This document shows positions 23,617-34,968 of a stretch of 64,000 bases of DNA, one piece after another. The DNA is from Limosilactobacillus sp. GTDB taxonomy: Bacteria > Bacillota > Bacilli > Lactobacillales > Lactobacillaceae. The stretch is taken from contig NZ_JALCQI010000001.1 of NCBI RefSeq assembly GCF_022651205.1, positions 124,001 through 188,000 on the forward strand. Reading direction: 5' to 3'. The translations under genes were made by a program, and so were the position numbers. How positions within the stretch are numbered: position 1 is the stretch's first letter; each line of letters begins with the position of its first letter. Under the pieces are notes generated by a model. It saw only the letters and a list, made by a program, of their open reading frames with translations, did no database searches and was not told the DNA's origin.

Positions 23617-25170
23617 GTGGCAAAATTAAACTTGGATGCTTTTGATAAGATCATCGTGCTTGATTTTGGTAGTCAGTACAACCAGTTGATTACTCGGCGG
23701 TTACGTGATTTTGGGGTTTACTCAGAACTCCTTTCGCATAAGATTACTGCTGATGAGATCAAGCAAATCAACCCAAAGGGAATCATTTTCTCCGGTGGAC
23801 CAAACAGTGTCTACGATAAGGATGCTTTTAAGGTTGATCCAGAGATCTTTAAGTTAGGTATTCCAATTTTAGGGATTTGTTATGGGATGCAATTAATGTC
23901 ATACGATCTTGGGGGTAAGGTTGAAAAGGCTGATAACTCCGAATATGGTCGTGCTGACATTGAAGTTCTAAAAGACGACGCTGTATTGTTTAAGGGATTA
24001 CCAAAGAAGCAATACGTTTGGATGAGTCACGGTGACCTTGTAACTAAGGCACCAGAAGGCTTTGAAGTCGTTGCAACCAGTAAGAACTGTCCAATCTCCG
24101 CAATCGCTGATAATAAGCGGAAGTTCTACGGAATTCAATTCCACGCCGAAGTACGGAACTCTGAATACGGCCTTGATATCTTACGGCGGTTTGCCTTTGA
24201 CGTTTGTGGCGCAAAGGATAACTGGACAATGGATGACTTCATTGACTTGCAAATTGACCACATCCGTCAAGAAGTTGGTGATAAAAAGGTTATCCTTGGT
24301 CTTTCCGGTGGTGTTGACTCTAGTGTTACAGCCGTCTTGATCCACAAGGCAATCGGTGATCAACTGACTTGTATCTTTGTTGATCACGGTCTGTTACGGA
24401 AGAACGAAGCCGATCAAGTGATGAACGCGTTGAACCGTGATCTTGGGGTAAACATCATCAAAGTTGATGCTGCTGACCGCTTCCTTGGTAAGTTGAAGGG
24501 TGTTACTGATCCCGAAACAAAGCGGAAGATTATCGGTAAGGAATTCATCGAAGTCTTTAATGAAGAGGCCAAGAAGATTCCGGATGCTGACTTCCTTGCT
24601 CAAGGAACCCTGTATACCGATGTGATCGAATCTGGGACTGATACCGCCCAAACGATCAAGTCTCACCATAATGTCGGTGGGTTGCCAAAGAAGCTCGGCT
24701 TTAAGTTAATCGAACCATTGCGGAAGCTCTTTAAGGACGAAACCCGTGAATTGGGTGAAAAGTTAGGGATTCCGCATGAATTAGTATGGCGGCAACCATT
24801 CCCTGGCCCTGGTTTAGGTATCCGGGTGATTGGTGAAATTACCCCAGACAAACTCGAAATTGTTCGTGAAAGTGACGCCATTCTTCGTGAAGAAATCAAG
24901 AAAGCCGGCTTAGACGAAAAGATTTGGCAATACTTCACTGTACTACCAGGGATTCGTTCAGTTGGTGTCATGGGTGACGGCCGGACTTACGACTACGCGG
25001 TTGCTATCCGTGCGGTGACCTCAATTGATGGGATGACCGCCGACTTTGCCAAGATTCCATGGGACGTCCTCCAAAAAATTTCCGTCCGCATCGTAAACGA
25101 AGTCGATCACGTTAACCGGATCCTTTATGATGTCACGAGCAAGCCGCCTTCGACGATCGAATATGAGTGA
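23617..25170 (+). CDS. guaA: GMP synthase (glutamine-hydrolysing)
   Basis: A 517-residue cytosolic enzyme converting XMP to GMP with ATP and glutamine. The N-terminal class I amidotransferase has the nucleophile C88 in GICYGMQ and the H176/E178 pair in FHAEVRN. The ATP-pyrophosphatase loop SGGVDSS lies at 230-236. The C-terminal dimerisation domain ends in the conserved PPSTIEYE. The HPE motif common in class I amidotransferases reads HAE here, which is tolerated in guaA of lactobacilli as far as I know. The start is a GTG at 23,617, 7 bases after AAAGGGAAG. It is monocistronic, with a highly structured 3' region. Confidence 0.96.
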   Translation: MAKLNLDAFDKIIVLDFGSQYNQLITRRLRDFGVYSELLSHKITADEIKQINPKGIIFSGGPNSVYDKDAFKVDPEIFKLGIPILGICYGMQLMSYDLGGKVEKADNSEYGRADIEVLKDDAVLFKGLPKKQYVWMSHGDLVTKAPEGFEVVATSKNCPISAIADNKRKFYGIQFHAEVRNSEYGLDILRRFAFDVCGAKDNWTMDDFIDLQIDHIRQEVGDKKVILGLSGGVDSSVTAVLIHKAIGDQLTCIFVDHGLLRKNEADQVMNALNRDLGVNIIKVDAADRFLGKLKGVTDPETKRKIIGKEFIEVFNEEAKKIPDADFLAQGTLYTDVIESGTDTAQTIKSHHNVGGLPKKLGFKLIEPLRKLFKDETRELGEKLGIPHELVWRQPFPGPGLGIRVIGEITPDKLEIVRESDAILREEIKKAGLDEKIWQYFTVLPGIRSVGVMGDGRTYDYAVAIRAVTSIDGMTADFAKIPWDVLQKISVRIVNEVDHVNRILYDVTSKPPSTIEYE

Positions 25171-25226
25171 TGCTATAGAATGATATAATGATAACTTGTA
25201 TCAGGTAAATGTTTTTGAATTAAAAA

Positions 25227-25335
25227 GGGGCGCGTGACAGAAGTCATTCATAATTTCGTTTTCACGCCCCCGCAAACACAAATAGGGCTTCAGCGTTCGG
25301 ATTTTCCGAGTACTGAAGCCCATTCGTGTACTGCG
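25227..25335 (+). other. Two long hairpins downstream of guaA (possible structured RNA)
   Basis: Hairpin 1 (25,227-25,270) pairs GGGGCG.GTGA with TCACGCCCC around a large loop. Hairpin 2 (25,271-25,335) is a long imperfect stem: CGCA/TGCG, ACAC/GTGT, AA/TT, GGGCTTCAG/CTGAAGCCC and TCGG/CCGA. Small internal bulges separate the helices, and the apex is a 5-nt loop. Neither has a T-run, so they are not ordinary terminators. Hairpin 1 could still terminate or protect guaA mRNA. Confidence 0.5.
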
Positions 25336-25724
25336 TCGTTTGTATTTCATCTAGGTAATATAACTTATGTCACATTCCCTTTTTAGCGCATTTTGGTTAA
25401 ATATGTACTAAATTATGGAATTAAAATCTATAAAGAGTCCCGTTATAATTAGGTGACATGTTTAGCAGTCTGTTCTGTATGATTAGAATTTTAAGCAGTC
25501 TGTGTCAAAGGTTTGATGTGAGCTGCTTTTTAGGATTGGAGTCGCAATATATTAGTATTGGCAGCTTTGGCCTAACTTTATATATGGTGCTTGTTTGTCA
25601 AAACATTTGCCAGATGATCAATGTTATAATAGGTCTGTTTAGCGATTAGTCAGTTATGTGAATTCTATTATTCTGTAACAATAGCGGTTATTAGGGATTA
25701 AAACTACTAAGGAGCAATTTAAAA
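25336..25724 (+). other. AT-rich leader region of the Mub-like adhesin
   Basis: No credible gene is seen here. AGCAGTCTGT is repeated at 25,464 and 25,495. AAGCAG and CTGCTTTTTA arms around 25,493-25,533 could form a weak terminator-like hairpin. TATAAT at 25,625-25,630 is the best -10 candidate for the adhesin, with a poor -35 region; the adhesin ribosome-binding site AAGGAG is at 25,709. Confidence 0.4.
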
Positions 25725-27314
25725 ATGGTTTCCAAAAATAATATTCAGTACAAGAGACAACAAGAGGCTCAGCAACTTCCTCATTATGGGTTGCGGCGAT
25801 TAAGCGTTGGTGTCGTTTCCGTTCTCCTGGGGACATCATTGTATTTAGGAGCTAGTCAATCAGTGGCTAACGCTGATACGGTCAACCAAGCAGGGGGGGT
25901 GGACAAACCGGCAGCAGATACTAGTGCACCAGCTTCCGTCGTTGACCAGCAAGCCACAGTGGTACCGTTGAAAACAAAACAAGTCAAGTCAGGCCAGCAG
26001 CCGGCCACCCCGGCCCAGGCTAACTCGCAGTTTAATGATCAGCTAACTGCGAAAAAGGCGGCTGCTGTTCAACCGCAGGCCCACTTTACCGGCGATGACA
26101 AATCGGCCACTGTTGATATTGCCAACGCAAATGTCGGCGATACCTATAAAGTGGTGTTCCATACTGATTCACACCTGAACCTGAGTTACACTCCCGGTCC
26201 GTTAACCCAGCAGGGCGTGGTGGACTCTAAGCAAACGGTTGACGCAGATGGGACACAGACGTATTCCGGGGAGTTCCTGAAGTCTGCCACGATTAATCAG
26301 CCATTTATTGTAAATAACGGCTATCGTGAAGACATCTTGAACACGCCGGGGACTTACCACAATTCTGCGGACCTGTACTTTAATGGCCAGCTAATTAAGA
26401 CGGTCCAATTCGCCGTGAAAATTCCACGCCAACAAGTTGCTGCGCGCTGGGATGACGTCGATGAACATGGTAACCCCATTCCAGCCGGTGTTGATAAATT
26501 TAAATACCATGAAGGTCGTGAAGACTACTGGATAATCCCTGGCGATGACCACCAGTACGACTATTCGCTGACCGTTGATGGTTTACCAGCCGCTTTTGAC
26601 CATCAGGGGGTCATTGTTAACGTCGGAGTTCCCAATGAATTTGTTGTCGACGGGGTTACTGGGCGGCGCGCCAATGGGACGCATAACAGTGAAGAATTAA
26701 CAAAGAATACGGACTTTGCCTTTTCCCAGGATGTTAGTGGTATCCACATTACTCTTCGCAAGGGGCTGGATAATCACTATGCCGTTCACCCGCGATTTAG
26801 CTTTGTGCTGATTGGTCATTATCACATGGCCCAACCAGACCAGGCAACCATCTTGGCGCCTGCAAACGGCTCCACTGTTAGTGGTAACGACGGCGCTGGC
26901 GAGGTTAGTGCTAAGTGGGTCGGTATTCAAGCACCGCTGATGGGCAAGAGCTCGTTGAAGGGGTATAGCTTTGGTGACTTGGTAACGCCACGGTTCCGTG
27001 TTAATCCCGATCAACGAGGTGTTCAGTTGGCCAACGGTGACACGGTTGATAATGCTTATTGGCTCAACCGCGACCATAGTGACAAGGCCTGGTTCTCAGC
27101 TTCCTTCACCAACTCAACCTTAATCGATTCACCGGCCGGTGCGGTGACCTTTTACATGCCCGACCATTATCAGCTCACCAAGCTGACAGCTGACAATTCT
27201 GGTGATCTAACTGACGTAAGCTATCATTATGCTGATGGTTCCACGAGTACGACCCTCAATATTAATAAACACGTGACGGCGATCTCTGGTACCCTCAGGG
27301 TTGCAAATTGTTAA
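25725..27314 (+). CDS. N-terminal fragment of the interrupted adhesin
   Basis: The 529 codons before the premature TAA have a good ribosome-binding site (AAGGAGCAATTT, then ATG) and a signal peptide, so a soluble secreted fragment could be produced. It covers the signal peptide, a Thr/Pro/Gln-rich segment (about residues 55-120) and the start of the globular N-terminal region. It has no sortase anchor of its own, so if made it would be released or bound non-covalently. The last residues before the stop, TLRVANC, run straight into the downstream fragment in the same frame. Confidence 0.6.
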   Translation: MVSKNNIQYKRQQEAQQLPHYGLRRLSVGVVSVLLGTSLYLGASQSVANADTVNQAGGVDKPAADTSAPASVVDQQATVVPLKTKQVKSGQQPATPAQANSQFNDQLTAKKAAAVQPQAHFTGDDKSATVDIANANVGDTYKVVFHTDSHLNLSYTPGPLTQQGVVDSKQTVDADGTQTYSGEFLKSATINQPFIVNNGYREDILNTPGTYHNSADLYFNGQLIKTVQFAVKIPRQQVAARWDDVDEHGNPIPAGVDKFKYHEGREDYWIIPGDDHQYDYSLTVDGLPAAFDHQGVIVNVGVPNEFVVDGVTGRRANGTHNSEELTKNTDFAFSQDVSGIHITLRKGLDNHYAVHPRFSFVLIGHYHMAQPDQATILAPANGSTVSGNDGAGEVSAKWVGIQAPLMGKSSLKGYSFGDLVTPRFRVNPDQRGVQLANGDTVDNAYWLNRDHSDKAWFSASFTNSTLIDSPAGAVTFYMPDHYQLTKLTADNSGDLTDVSYHYADGSTSTTLNINKHVTAISGTLRVANC

Positions 27315-30300
27315 AGCAACAATAAGCTCACTGTGGATTTTGTTGGCCACTTAGACCCTGACCACCAATTCCATCAGGAAGAAAACTTAATCGCCAGCAT
27401 CGGTAAAAACGGGGACACTACCTACTTACCGGGAGTACTGACGACGGTGGATTACGTTAAGGAACCGGAGCCATCATATGATTCTGCAACCATTCAAGAC
27501 CAAATTTATTCATCCGTCATCGGAACTAATGCCACGGCGGGTTCCATCTGGGCGGACATTTTTAGCTGGCAACGGATTGACAACTCCAGTGCACAGTTCA
27601 CCGTGACGATTCCCAAAAACACGTTCGTAGGCTCGATCTTGATGAACAGCAACTACTGGCAGGACCCGGTCTACACCACTAACGCCAACGGTCAGCAGCA
27701 ACTGACGTTTGTCCTCAAGCCGCATTTGACTAAGGAACAGGTAGCGGGTATTAATCGGACACCAGTCGTTAATTTGAAGTCGATTGCTGTCTATGTCCCG
27801 GCCCTTAAGTCGGAAGATGGGGATGCCACCATCATCATGAATGGTAAGCAGCAGGATCAGAAAACCTTTAACGTGTCGCTTATTGCCGCGACTGCTGATT
27901 ACCTGTTAACGACTGCGCGGGGGAACATGGACGCCTCCGACCTTAATCAGGCAACTAACGATGACAAGAAGACTGCTCACGTGACGCTCAACTATGACTT
28001 TGTTAACGGGAACCCGAATACCAACTTAACGGGGCTGACCTTCGTCGGCAACTTGCCGCAAAAGCAGGATGGTAAATCGCAGGTCGACGTTCACCTGACG
28101 GGCCCAGTTCACGTGGTCGATTACTTAACCGGACAATCGATGGATAGTGATGTGGTTATTTCATACTCCACTAACTACTACCAGCCGGATACTGTCCAAA
28201 AGGCGGACCTCACGGGATTTGTCTCTGCTGATCAGGTTCATGATTGGTCTAAGATTAAGAGCTTCCGCGTCGACTTGAAGAAGCCGTTGACGGGTGGCAA
28301 CATTTGTCAGATTCAGGCGCCGGCGTTGGTCGTTGACCAAGTTAATAACGTTAACAAAGTGGCTTACCTCTCCGGAGCAGTCTTTGGTGACGGCATCATG
28401 CCTTACCGCCTAGTACCAGCGGGAACTGGTAGTGCCCAAATTAAGATTCAAGGGGTGTCGACAGTTCATCAAAAGGTCCACTATGTCGATGCAGCGGGAC
28501 ATGACCACAACATTGACCTCGGCAGTCAGCATGACATTAAGCTGACCGATAACGTCGATAAACTGACGATCAACGGTTTTCCAACGGATGCCGAGGGGAT
28601 TATTCCACAATATTATCACTGGGACCAGCAGGCGCCGACAATCGGAAACGATGCGGATGCTCACTATCCAGATGGGTTAGCCAACAAAATCGCTCAGTTG
28701 GGCACTGTGTCGCAGTACTACTTCGATGGCGACAGCATTGTTTGGAATTTAGTTCCTGACAAGCAGGAACAGATCACGGTTGACCAGGTCATTAAGTATC
28801 ACTATTACGGTTCCAACAAGCAGGCTGCTCCTGACTACACGAAGTCAGCACCAGCCATCGTCTACCTCAACCCGTTTACGAATCAGGTTGACGGTATTGA
28901 ATTGCAGCAAGAATTGCCAGCTGTCACCTCACCGTCGATTAAGAACTACCATGCCCTTCGTGGTGAGTTTAGCGCTTGGCAGGCACGTCACCAGTATACC
29001 GAGGTGAATGGGATTAGTCTGGACCTGACCCACCATGTTGCCCACATTAAAGGTGATGACTATTACGTTAGCGCCGCTGCCCAGTTAGTCGTTGTTGACC
29101 CTAACACCCATATGGCCAAGAAGGTCACTTTGGCCTATGACGACGGTTCTCACCAGATTAAATTTGCGGATACCGATGACAGCCTGAAACTGGCTGGTTA
29201 TCAGATGCACGTTTACTACCAGAATACTGACGGGATGCCGGTTTATAATGACGACGTTCATAAGGGCTACCCATGCTTTAACCTGAAGACCGATCCGTTA
29301 ATTTACCCGTACGCAATTGATGAGAATTCGAGTACCGAGGTTTCTCCGCAACAAGAGAATTATTTACGCTTTGATCATTCCTTCCCGGGTTATGATTCAC
29401 TCACGGCCGCAATGAGCGCTAGGGATACTGATGGCAAGCCGCAAGGCCAATATGATGACCACATCGATATTTCGGATGACAGTGATGGACGAGTAACGTT
29501 GACACCGACGCAGATTTTCTTTGTTTTCTACACGCCGGTCAAGCAAGAGTTGCAGGAGCAGTTTTTGATTACGGCGGATAACGATCCGTTGGCTAATTCA
29601 AAATCTGAATTTTTGAAACACATTGCCATCCCCAAAGCGCAAGCAGATGCTGTCAAGTCTGACATTTACCAAAGTACGGGTAAAGCCGGGACAATCATCT
29701 TTCCAAAGGCTGATGGTACAGGTAGCGCACAGTTGCCATTACCAACTGACCCTTACATGGGTGGGATTATTGACCTTAATTCGCCACAGTATTCTAAGTT
29801 TAAGCAGTGGTTAATTAGTCATGGTTATGCGACAGCGGAAACCCTGAGTGCAAGCTTCAATAATAATATGCGTCCCGGCTATGTCATTGACCGTGCTGAT
29901 TACCAGTTCACGAACGATGCGGGTGTCACCAATACCTACAGTATTCAGATGCACACGACTAAGGAGTTGTCGGCACTCATTAAGGAGCAACCGCACGCGA
30001 AGGTAGTTCTGACTGAAGGTGGGACCGAATTAAGCTATAAGACAAATATGACTGGGAATGCTGAAGACGGCTACCAAGGTGATGATATCTTCGCTTCGTA
30101 CGTGCCATCCTACAGTGATTTTCGCGAGGTCGATGCTCACCACTATGTGTTGGACGTTTATAATACTCAGTCTTACTCTGACAACCAGCCGGCAATCCCG
30201 GTCCTGCTGTCAATGAGAATTTTTAACCCGAATGGGCAACACTACGACCCAAGTATGATGTTTGACCAAACTGCCCACGAGATCGGAACACCCGACCCGC

Positions 30301-33300
30301 ATCCGCAAGTCTTGAACGTCCACTTTAAGAAGTTGGGTGCAACGGACCTGTTTACTCAGCACGGTAATATTGAGATTCATTACCAGGACGTTTCAGACCT
30401 ACAACCGAGTCATGATGGGAAGTACGTTTACGGTGGCGGTTACGATGCTAATGCCCACTTTAGTCACGGGACGAATTATGATGCCCACAAGCTGAAGGAT
30501 GCCGCTGATCAGGATCCGGACATTAGCAACCTGGTTAATGAACAACACGGTTCTACCGGAGCAGGACATTACTACCAAGTAGGGCAAAACGATAGTGGCG
30601 CTGCTATTGGTGGAGTGTCAATTCAATTTGCTCACGATGGCGACCCGTCAGGAATGAATGATCCCCAGAAAGATCAAACCGATCAGTGGAAGCACTATGA
30701 TATTAGCGCCGTTAATAACTACGTGGCTAACGATGACCAGTACGTCATTGTGCAGGAAGATCCGCAAGCGCAGAATGGTGATCACATGTGGAAAATGTTG
30801 AACCCAGCGGGGTACGCCAGTGCTGACGACCCGACCGGCGAAAAGACCTTAGCTAAATATATGCTGGAGGCGAGTGATGACTGGTCGATGTTTGGGCAAA
30901 CTCATCCGCAGGTTTATTACGTTTACCTGAAGCGGAAGCAAAAGCTTAATTACCGAGTCCTCGTCGAAGATAAGGATGGTCACGTGGTCAAGACCTTAAC
31001 GCCAGAAACGCTACTCGGTGTCGGTGGTTCTAATGAACAAGTGGCTACCACCAAGCTACACGGGGCAATGAGCTCTGACTCAACGACTCTTGGCGACCGC
31101 TACCAGTCAATCATCAAGCAGTTAGCTGACCGGGGCTTCCAAGCTGTGACCGCGGCTGATGGTCAGCTTAAGGTTAGTGACTCACTAGCACAGTTGACCT
31201 TTGACAATGATGCTACCAAGGACCAGTTGGTCACGATCTACGTCACCCAGCCGAAGACCGTTCAAATTCACTACGTTGACGTTGACGGGTCTTCTAAGAC
31301 TGGCAACTATACGGTCAACGACGGGACTGACCAATTGGAACACATGCAGACGGTTTCTGGCCTCGCCGGGAGTGATTACCAGAATCAACTCTGGGACTGG
31401 AATGCCGCTGGGTATGTGTTAGCAACGAGCGAAGACCAGATTGCTCCGGGAGCCACGAACGGTTCCTTCCAGTTAACGGACCCCACGTCACGGGCATTCT
31501 ACATTTTCCTGAAGCACCAGAAGAAGTCGGTCAATGACCACGCAGTCGTTAAGCATGAAACGATCCATTACGTTTACGAGGACGGGAGTCAGGCCAAACC
31601 AGATTATCAGGCACCGGACATCACCTTTAACCGGACTGGGGTGAAGGATCTGGTAACGAACGACATTGCTTGGAACCCGTGGACGACTGATAACGATACC
31701 TTTACGGCGGTTACTAGTCCAAAGATTGACGGTTACACGCCGGATAAGGATTCAGTGGACGCCGTCAAGATGACCGTGGACAAGGATGACGTCGTACAGA
31801 CGGTTACCTATCACGCCGACGGTCAGAAGCTGACCGTTAAATTCATTGATGACAGTGATAACGGGAAGGTCCTTAAGACTGTTACTAAGAGTGGGACTAG
31901 TAATGGTGACGCCGGTTATAGTACCAAGGGTGATATTCAGGCTTATGAAGGTCAACACTACGTTTTAGTTAGCGACAGCAGTGATGGTGAGGCGCTGAAG
32001 TTTGACGATGATGACGCTGTTGACCAGTCCTATGAAGTCCACTTGAAGCATGACACTCGTCAGGACCAACAAAAGGTTGAAGTTCTACGGACGATCAAGT
32101 ACGTCTATGAAGACGGGCAGCAGGCTCAGCCAAACTATGATGATTCATTAACGTTCTACGAAAAGAAAGTGGTCGATCTCATTGATGGGCACACGATTTC
32201 TGATGATTGGACGCCTGCACAAGACTTTAAGACGATTACGACGCCGGCTATTCAAGGCTATACGCCTGATCGGACGGCGGTAGCAAACAAAGGGATTGCC
32301 CATGACCATGCTGCCATCACGGAAATGGTCACTTATAAGGCAGAACAACAGAAGCTGACCGTTAAATTCATTGATGACAGTGATCATGGAAAAGTCCTCA
32401 AGACTGTAGCAAAGAGCGGTACGAGTGGTGCTGATGCTGGTTACAATACCAAGGACGATATTCAGACTTACGAAGGTCAGCACTACACGCTAGTTAGTGA
32501 TGAGACTAATGGTCAAGCGCTCCAGTTTGATAAGGACAAGTCCGTTGATCAGTACTATGAAGTCCATCTCAAGCACGCCACTCAGTCGGCAAGTGATACC
32601 GATAAGGTCACTGAGATCATCCATTATGTTTACGCGGATGGAACTAAGGCCGCTAAAGATTACACTACTAGTGTGGACTTTAAGCGTACTGGCACGAAGG
32701 ATCTGGTTACCGACACTATTAAGTGGGAGCCAGTAGCACCGCAATCGTTTGCTAGCCACCAGTCACCGACATTAGCGGGATATACCGCTGATGTATTGGT
32801 AGTGCCACAGATTGAAGTGCATTATGGTGATGCTGATGTTGCGCGGACGGTCACGTACACTGCTGACCAGCAACAGATCACGGTCAACTACATTGATGAC
32901 GTGACAGGTAAGACGTTGAAGACCGACCAATTGATGGGCAAGTCGGGCCAAAAGAGTGGTTACCGCACTAAGTCCTCGATTGATGGCTACCTGGGTCAGC
33001 ATTACCAGTTAGTCGCCGATGATACCAAGGGTCAAGAGCTAGTTTATGACCATGATTCAACGGTGGATCAAGTTTATAATGTTCATTTGACGCATGCGAC
33101 CGCATCGGTTAGCGATACGGTGATTAAGCATGAAACGATTCACTATGTTTACACTGACGGTCGGCAAGCACTGCCGGATTATGATGCGCCAGTAATTACC
33201 TTCACGCGGACCGGGATTAAGGACTTAGTAACGAACGAGATTGCTTGGAACCCGTGGACGACTGCTAATGATACTTTTGCGGCGGTTACTAGTCCGACAA

Positions 33301-33419
33301 TCAATGGTTATACACCTGATATTAGTCGGGTTGATGCTGTGAAAATGACCGCGGAGAAGGACAACGTGGAACAGACAGTTACCTACGCGCAGACTCACGA
33401 AACTCCTCAATCAGATCGA

Positions 33420-33635
33420 CCAGGTAAGCCGAACCAGCCGGATCAACCAGGTAACCCAGATCAACCGGATCAACCAGGTAAGCCGAACCAGCCGGGTCAA
33501 CCAGGTAACCCAGATCAACCGGATCAACCAGGTAAACCGAACCAACCAGGTCAACCAGCCAACCTAGATCAACCGGATCAACCAGGTAAGCCGAACCAAC
33601 CAGGTCAACCGGCTAGCCCAGATCAACCAAATAAT
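33420..33635 (+). repeat. Four 54-bp proline-rich tandem repeats
   Basis: Four in-frame copies of an 18-residue unit, PGKPNQPGQPGNPDQPDQ with small changes, form the wall-spanning segment before LPQTG of the interrupted adhesin. Copy number is likely to vary between strains through slippage or recombination. Confidence 0.9.
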
Positions 33636-33840
33636 GGCGATGAGAACTATCAGCAGACACCGCTTGATAATCAGTCGGAACAACAGCATAATCAACAATT
33701 GCCGCAAACTGGTAATAAGGGTAATCGCTGGGCAGTATTCGGCGTAGCTTTATCTTCAATGATGGGCCTTGGTTTGGGTAAGCGCCGTAAGCAAGACTAA
33801 CTAGACATCAAAATTAGACTCTTTACTAGCTGATATTGAT

Positions 33841-33878
33841 AAGCAGCTCGTGTCGGGAATTTGGCACGGGCTGCTTTT
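33841..33878 (+). terminator. Rho-independent terminator of the interrupted adhesin
   Basis: The stem AGCAGCtCGTG / CACGgGCTGCT is followed by TTT. Confidence 0.8.
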
Positions 33879-33901
33879 GTGTGTATCTGTTAACTGGTAT
33901 T

Positions 33902-33936
33902 GATGCCACTCACAGAAATGTGGGTGGCATTTTTAT
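33902..33936 (+). terminator. Second terminator-like hairpin
   Basis: The stem ATGCCACtCAC / GTGgGTGGCAT with an AGAAAT loop is followed by TTTT. Its apex CAGAAATGTGGG is identical to that of the hairpin at 40,791. Confidence 0.75.
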
Positions 33937-34015
33937 GCAAATTGACAATCATTTAGAAAAAGGTGCTGTAAATTATACGTAAAATTTTGTACAATAAATT
34001 GAAGAGGTGATAACA

Positions 34016-34258
34016 ATGCAAAAAATGCAAATCCAACCAGTATCGGCTTTACGTGATTATAATAAATTACTAAAAGAAGTTGATACCGATAATCCAGTTT
34101 TTCTGACTAAGAATGGTTATGGTAAGTACGCAATTGTTGATATTGAAAACTATGATCATTTTGTTAATGGAATGAAACTTCTTCAAGAGTTAAATACGGC
34201 TGCGGCCGAAAAGGGCTATCGTGACGCGGGTGAAGTATTTAAGGGGTTAGAAGAGTGA
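34016..34258 (+). CDS. Phd/YefM-type antitoxin
   Basis: An 80-residue type II antitoxin. The N-terminal DNA-binding fold matches Phd/YefM: IQPVSALRDYNKLLKEVDTD then PVFLTKNGYGKYAIVDIENY. The C-terminal helix (KGYRDAGEVFKGLEE) would wrap the toxin. Family members repress their own operon and neutralise the cognate RelE/Doc-type toxin. The ATG at 34,016 lies 6 bases after AGAGGTG; an in-frame GTG at 34,007 is part of that site. It overlaps the toxin start by four bases (GTGA), indicating translational coupling. TTGTACAA near 33,988 is a possible operator. Confidence 0.88.
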   Translation: MQKMQIQPVSALRDYNKLLKEVDTDNPVFLTKNGYGKYAIVDIENYDHFVNGMKLLQELNTAAAEKGYRDAGEVFKGLEE

Positions 34259-34602
34259 AAAACTATCATGTAGTTGTTAAACCACAAGCCGAACGAGACT
34301 TAAAACAGCTAAAGCAGTATTTACAGCAGAACTTTGGCAATGATAAAGCAAAAGCTAAACTGGACTCGTTGAAAAAGTCAGTATTAGGGCTTGGGACAAT
34401 GCCTAATTTAGGGCGAAATGCCACTGAATTATATTCAGCTTTAGTAGACTATCAGTACCTTCATTTACCAAAAAACACGATTTTTTATCAAGTCGATGAT
34501 AAAAATCAGCTAGTAGTAATTATTAGAGTTTTTAATAATCGCTCGGATGTCATTACTCACTTATTAGCATATATGGAGCACCTAAAGAATAACTTTCATT
34601 AA
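34255..34602 (+). CDS. RelE/ParE-superfamily toxin
   Basis: A 115-residue toxin of the RelE/ParE fold. The start HVVVKPQAERDLKQLKQYLQ, the middle YSALVDYQYLHLPKNTIFYQ and the end VVIIRVFNNRSDVITHL match this superfamily. RelE types cleave mRNA on the ribosome and ParE types poison gyrase; which applies cannot be decided by eye. The GTG start at 34,255 overlaps the antitoxin stop by four bases. The pair lies between two surface-protein genes, in a region that looks variable. Confidence 0.87.
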   Translation: MKNYHVVVKPQAERDLKQLKQYLQQNFGNDKAKAKLDSLKKSVLGLGTMPNLGRNATELYSALVDYQYLHLPKNTIFYQVDDKNQLVVIIRVFNNRSDVITHLLAYMEHLKNNFH

Positions 34603-34604
34603 AG

Positions 34605-34826
34605 GCTGGTTGTAGAAAAGACAAAATATTCTATGATAGTTTGGGACTTAATGAGGAATCGGTTTTATATATCTTAAGTAAGAATGGAAGTCAAACACGC
34701 AAAGAGATTCAGCAAGTATTACAAACAACCCCTTATCATGTAAGGAGATTACTATCTCACCTTATTGAAGAAAAAAAGGTGAGAAAAGTAGGTAGTTCTG
34801 TTAATACACGATATGAAAAGCGTTAA
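34605..34826 (+). pseudogene. Winged-helix fragment, probably a gene remnant
   Basis: A short open stretch encodes SVLYILSKNGSQTRKEIQQV and a second half ending in NTRYEKR, which together look like a C-terminal winged helix of an AlbA/RecG-like or related regulator. The frame is open upstream to about 34,599 without an ATG; TTG at 34,641 is the only start and has no ribosome-binding site. I read it as the tail of a decayed gene; a tiny 61-residue HTH protein is the alternative. Confidence 0.4.
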
Positions 34827-34873
34827 AAAGTGATCGGCCTATTACAAAATACAGCTTTCACGATAACGAAAAT

Positions 34874-34907
34874 ACCCCCTAGTTAGATTCTTGGCTAACT
34901 AGGGGGT
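34874..34907. terminator. Strong palindromic hairpin, terminator for the Fic unit
   Basis: Arms ACCCCCTAGTTAG and CTAACTAGGGGGT form 13 perfect base pairs with an 8-nt loop. On the minus strand it is followed by ATTTTCG, so it probably terminates the Fic operon; it could also act on the plus strand. Confidence 0.75.
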
Positions 34908-34968
34908 TATGTTTCGTCATTTTCAATAAACACTCTTACCGCTTTCCTCTTTCAGTATTAATTAGTTG

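Larger units (their letters stand above)
25725..33800 (+). pseudogene. Mub-like LPQTG adhesin gene interrupted by an in-frame TAA
   Basis: One reading frame of 2,692 codons is interrupted only by TAA at 27,312-27,314; the frame is the same on both sides. The N-terminus has a YSIRK-like signal (YGLRRLSVGVVSVLLGTSLY). A large non-repetitive extracellular part follows to about 31,260. Then come Mub/MucBP-type repeats between about 31,260 and 33,390, such as HYVYEDGSQAKPDY, GVKDLVTNDIAWNPWTT and KLTVKFIDDSD. A proline-rich wall-spanning repeat and LPQTG (33,699-33,713), a hydrophobic helix and KRRKQD complete it. Such proteins bind mucus or epithelium. The downstream GTG at 27,333 has no ribosome-binding site, so the anchored part is probably not made unless the stop is read through. 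A CAA-to-TAA change is the simplest origin; a sequencing error is possible. Confidence 0.85.

Noticed and set aside
25271-25335. Long hairpin after guaA considered as a tRNA or riboswitch
   Set aside because: There is no cloverleaf, anticodon loop or CCA region, and it lies downstream of guaA rather than in a leader with an aptamer I know.
25458-25649. A 63-codon open frame in the adhesin leader
   Set aside because: It has no ribosome-binding site and a Cys/Ile/Leu-rich random-looking composition; the region looks like a promoter and leader.
27312-27314. Selenocysteine or programmed readthrough at the adhesin TAA
   Set aside because: TAA is not used for selenocysteine, and no downstream stem-loop or known readthrough context is visible; a plain nonsense change is simpler.
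33420-33635. Regular 54-bp repeats considered as a CRISPR array
   Set aside because: The repeats are contiguous with no spacers, stay in frame and encode a Pro/Gln/Asn/Asp stalk before LPQTG.
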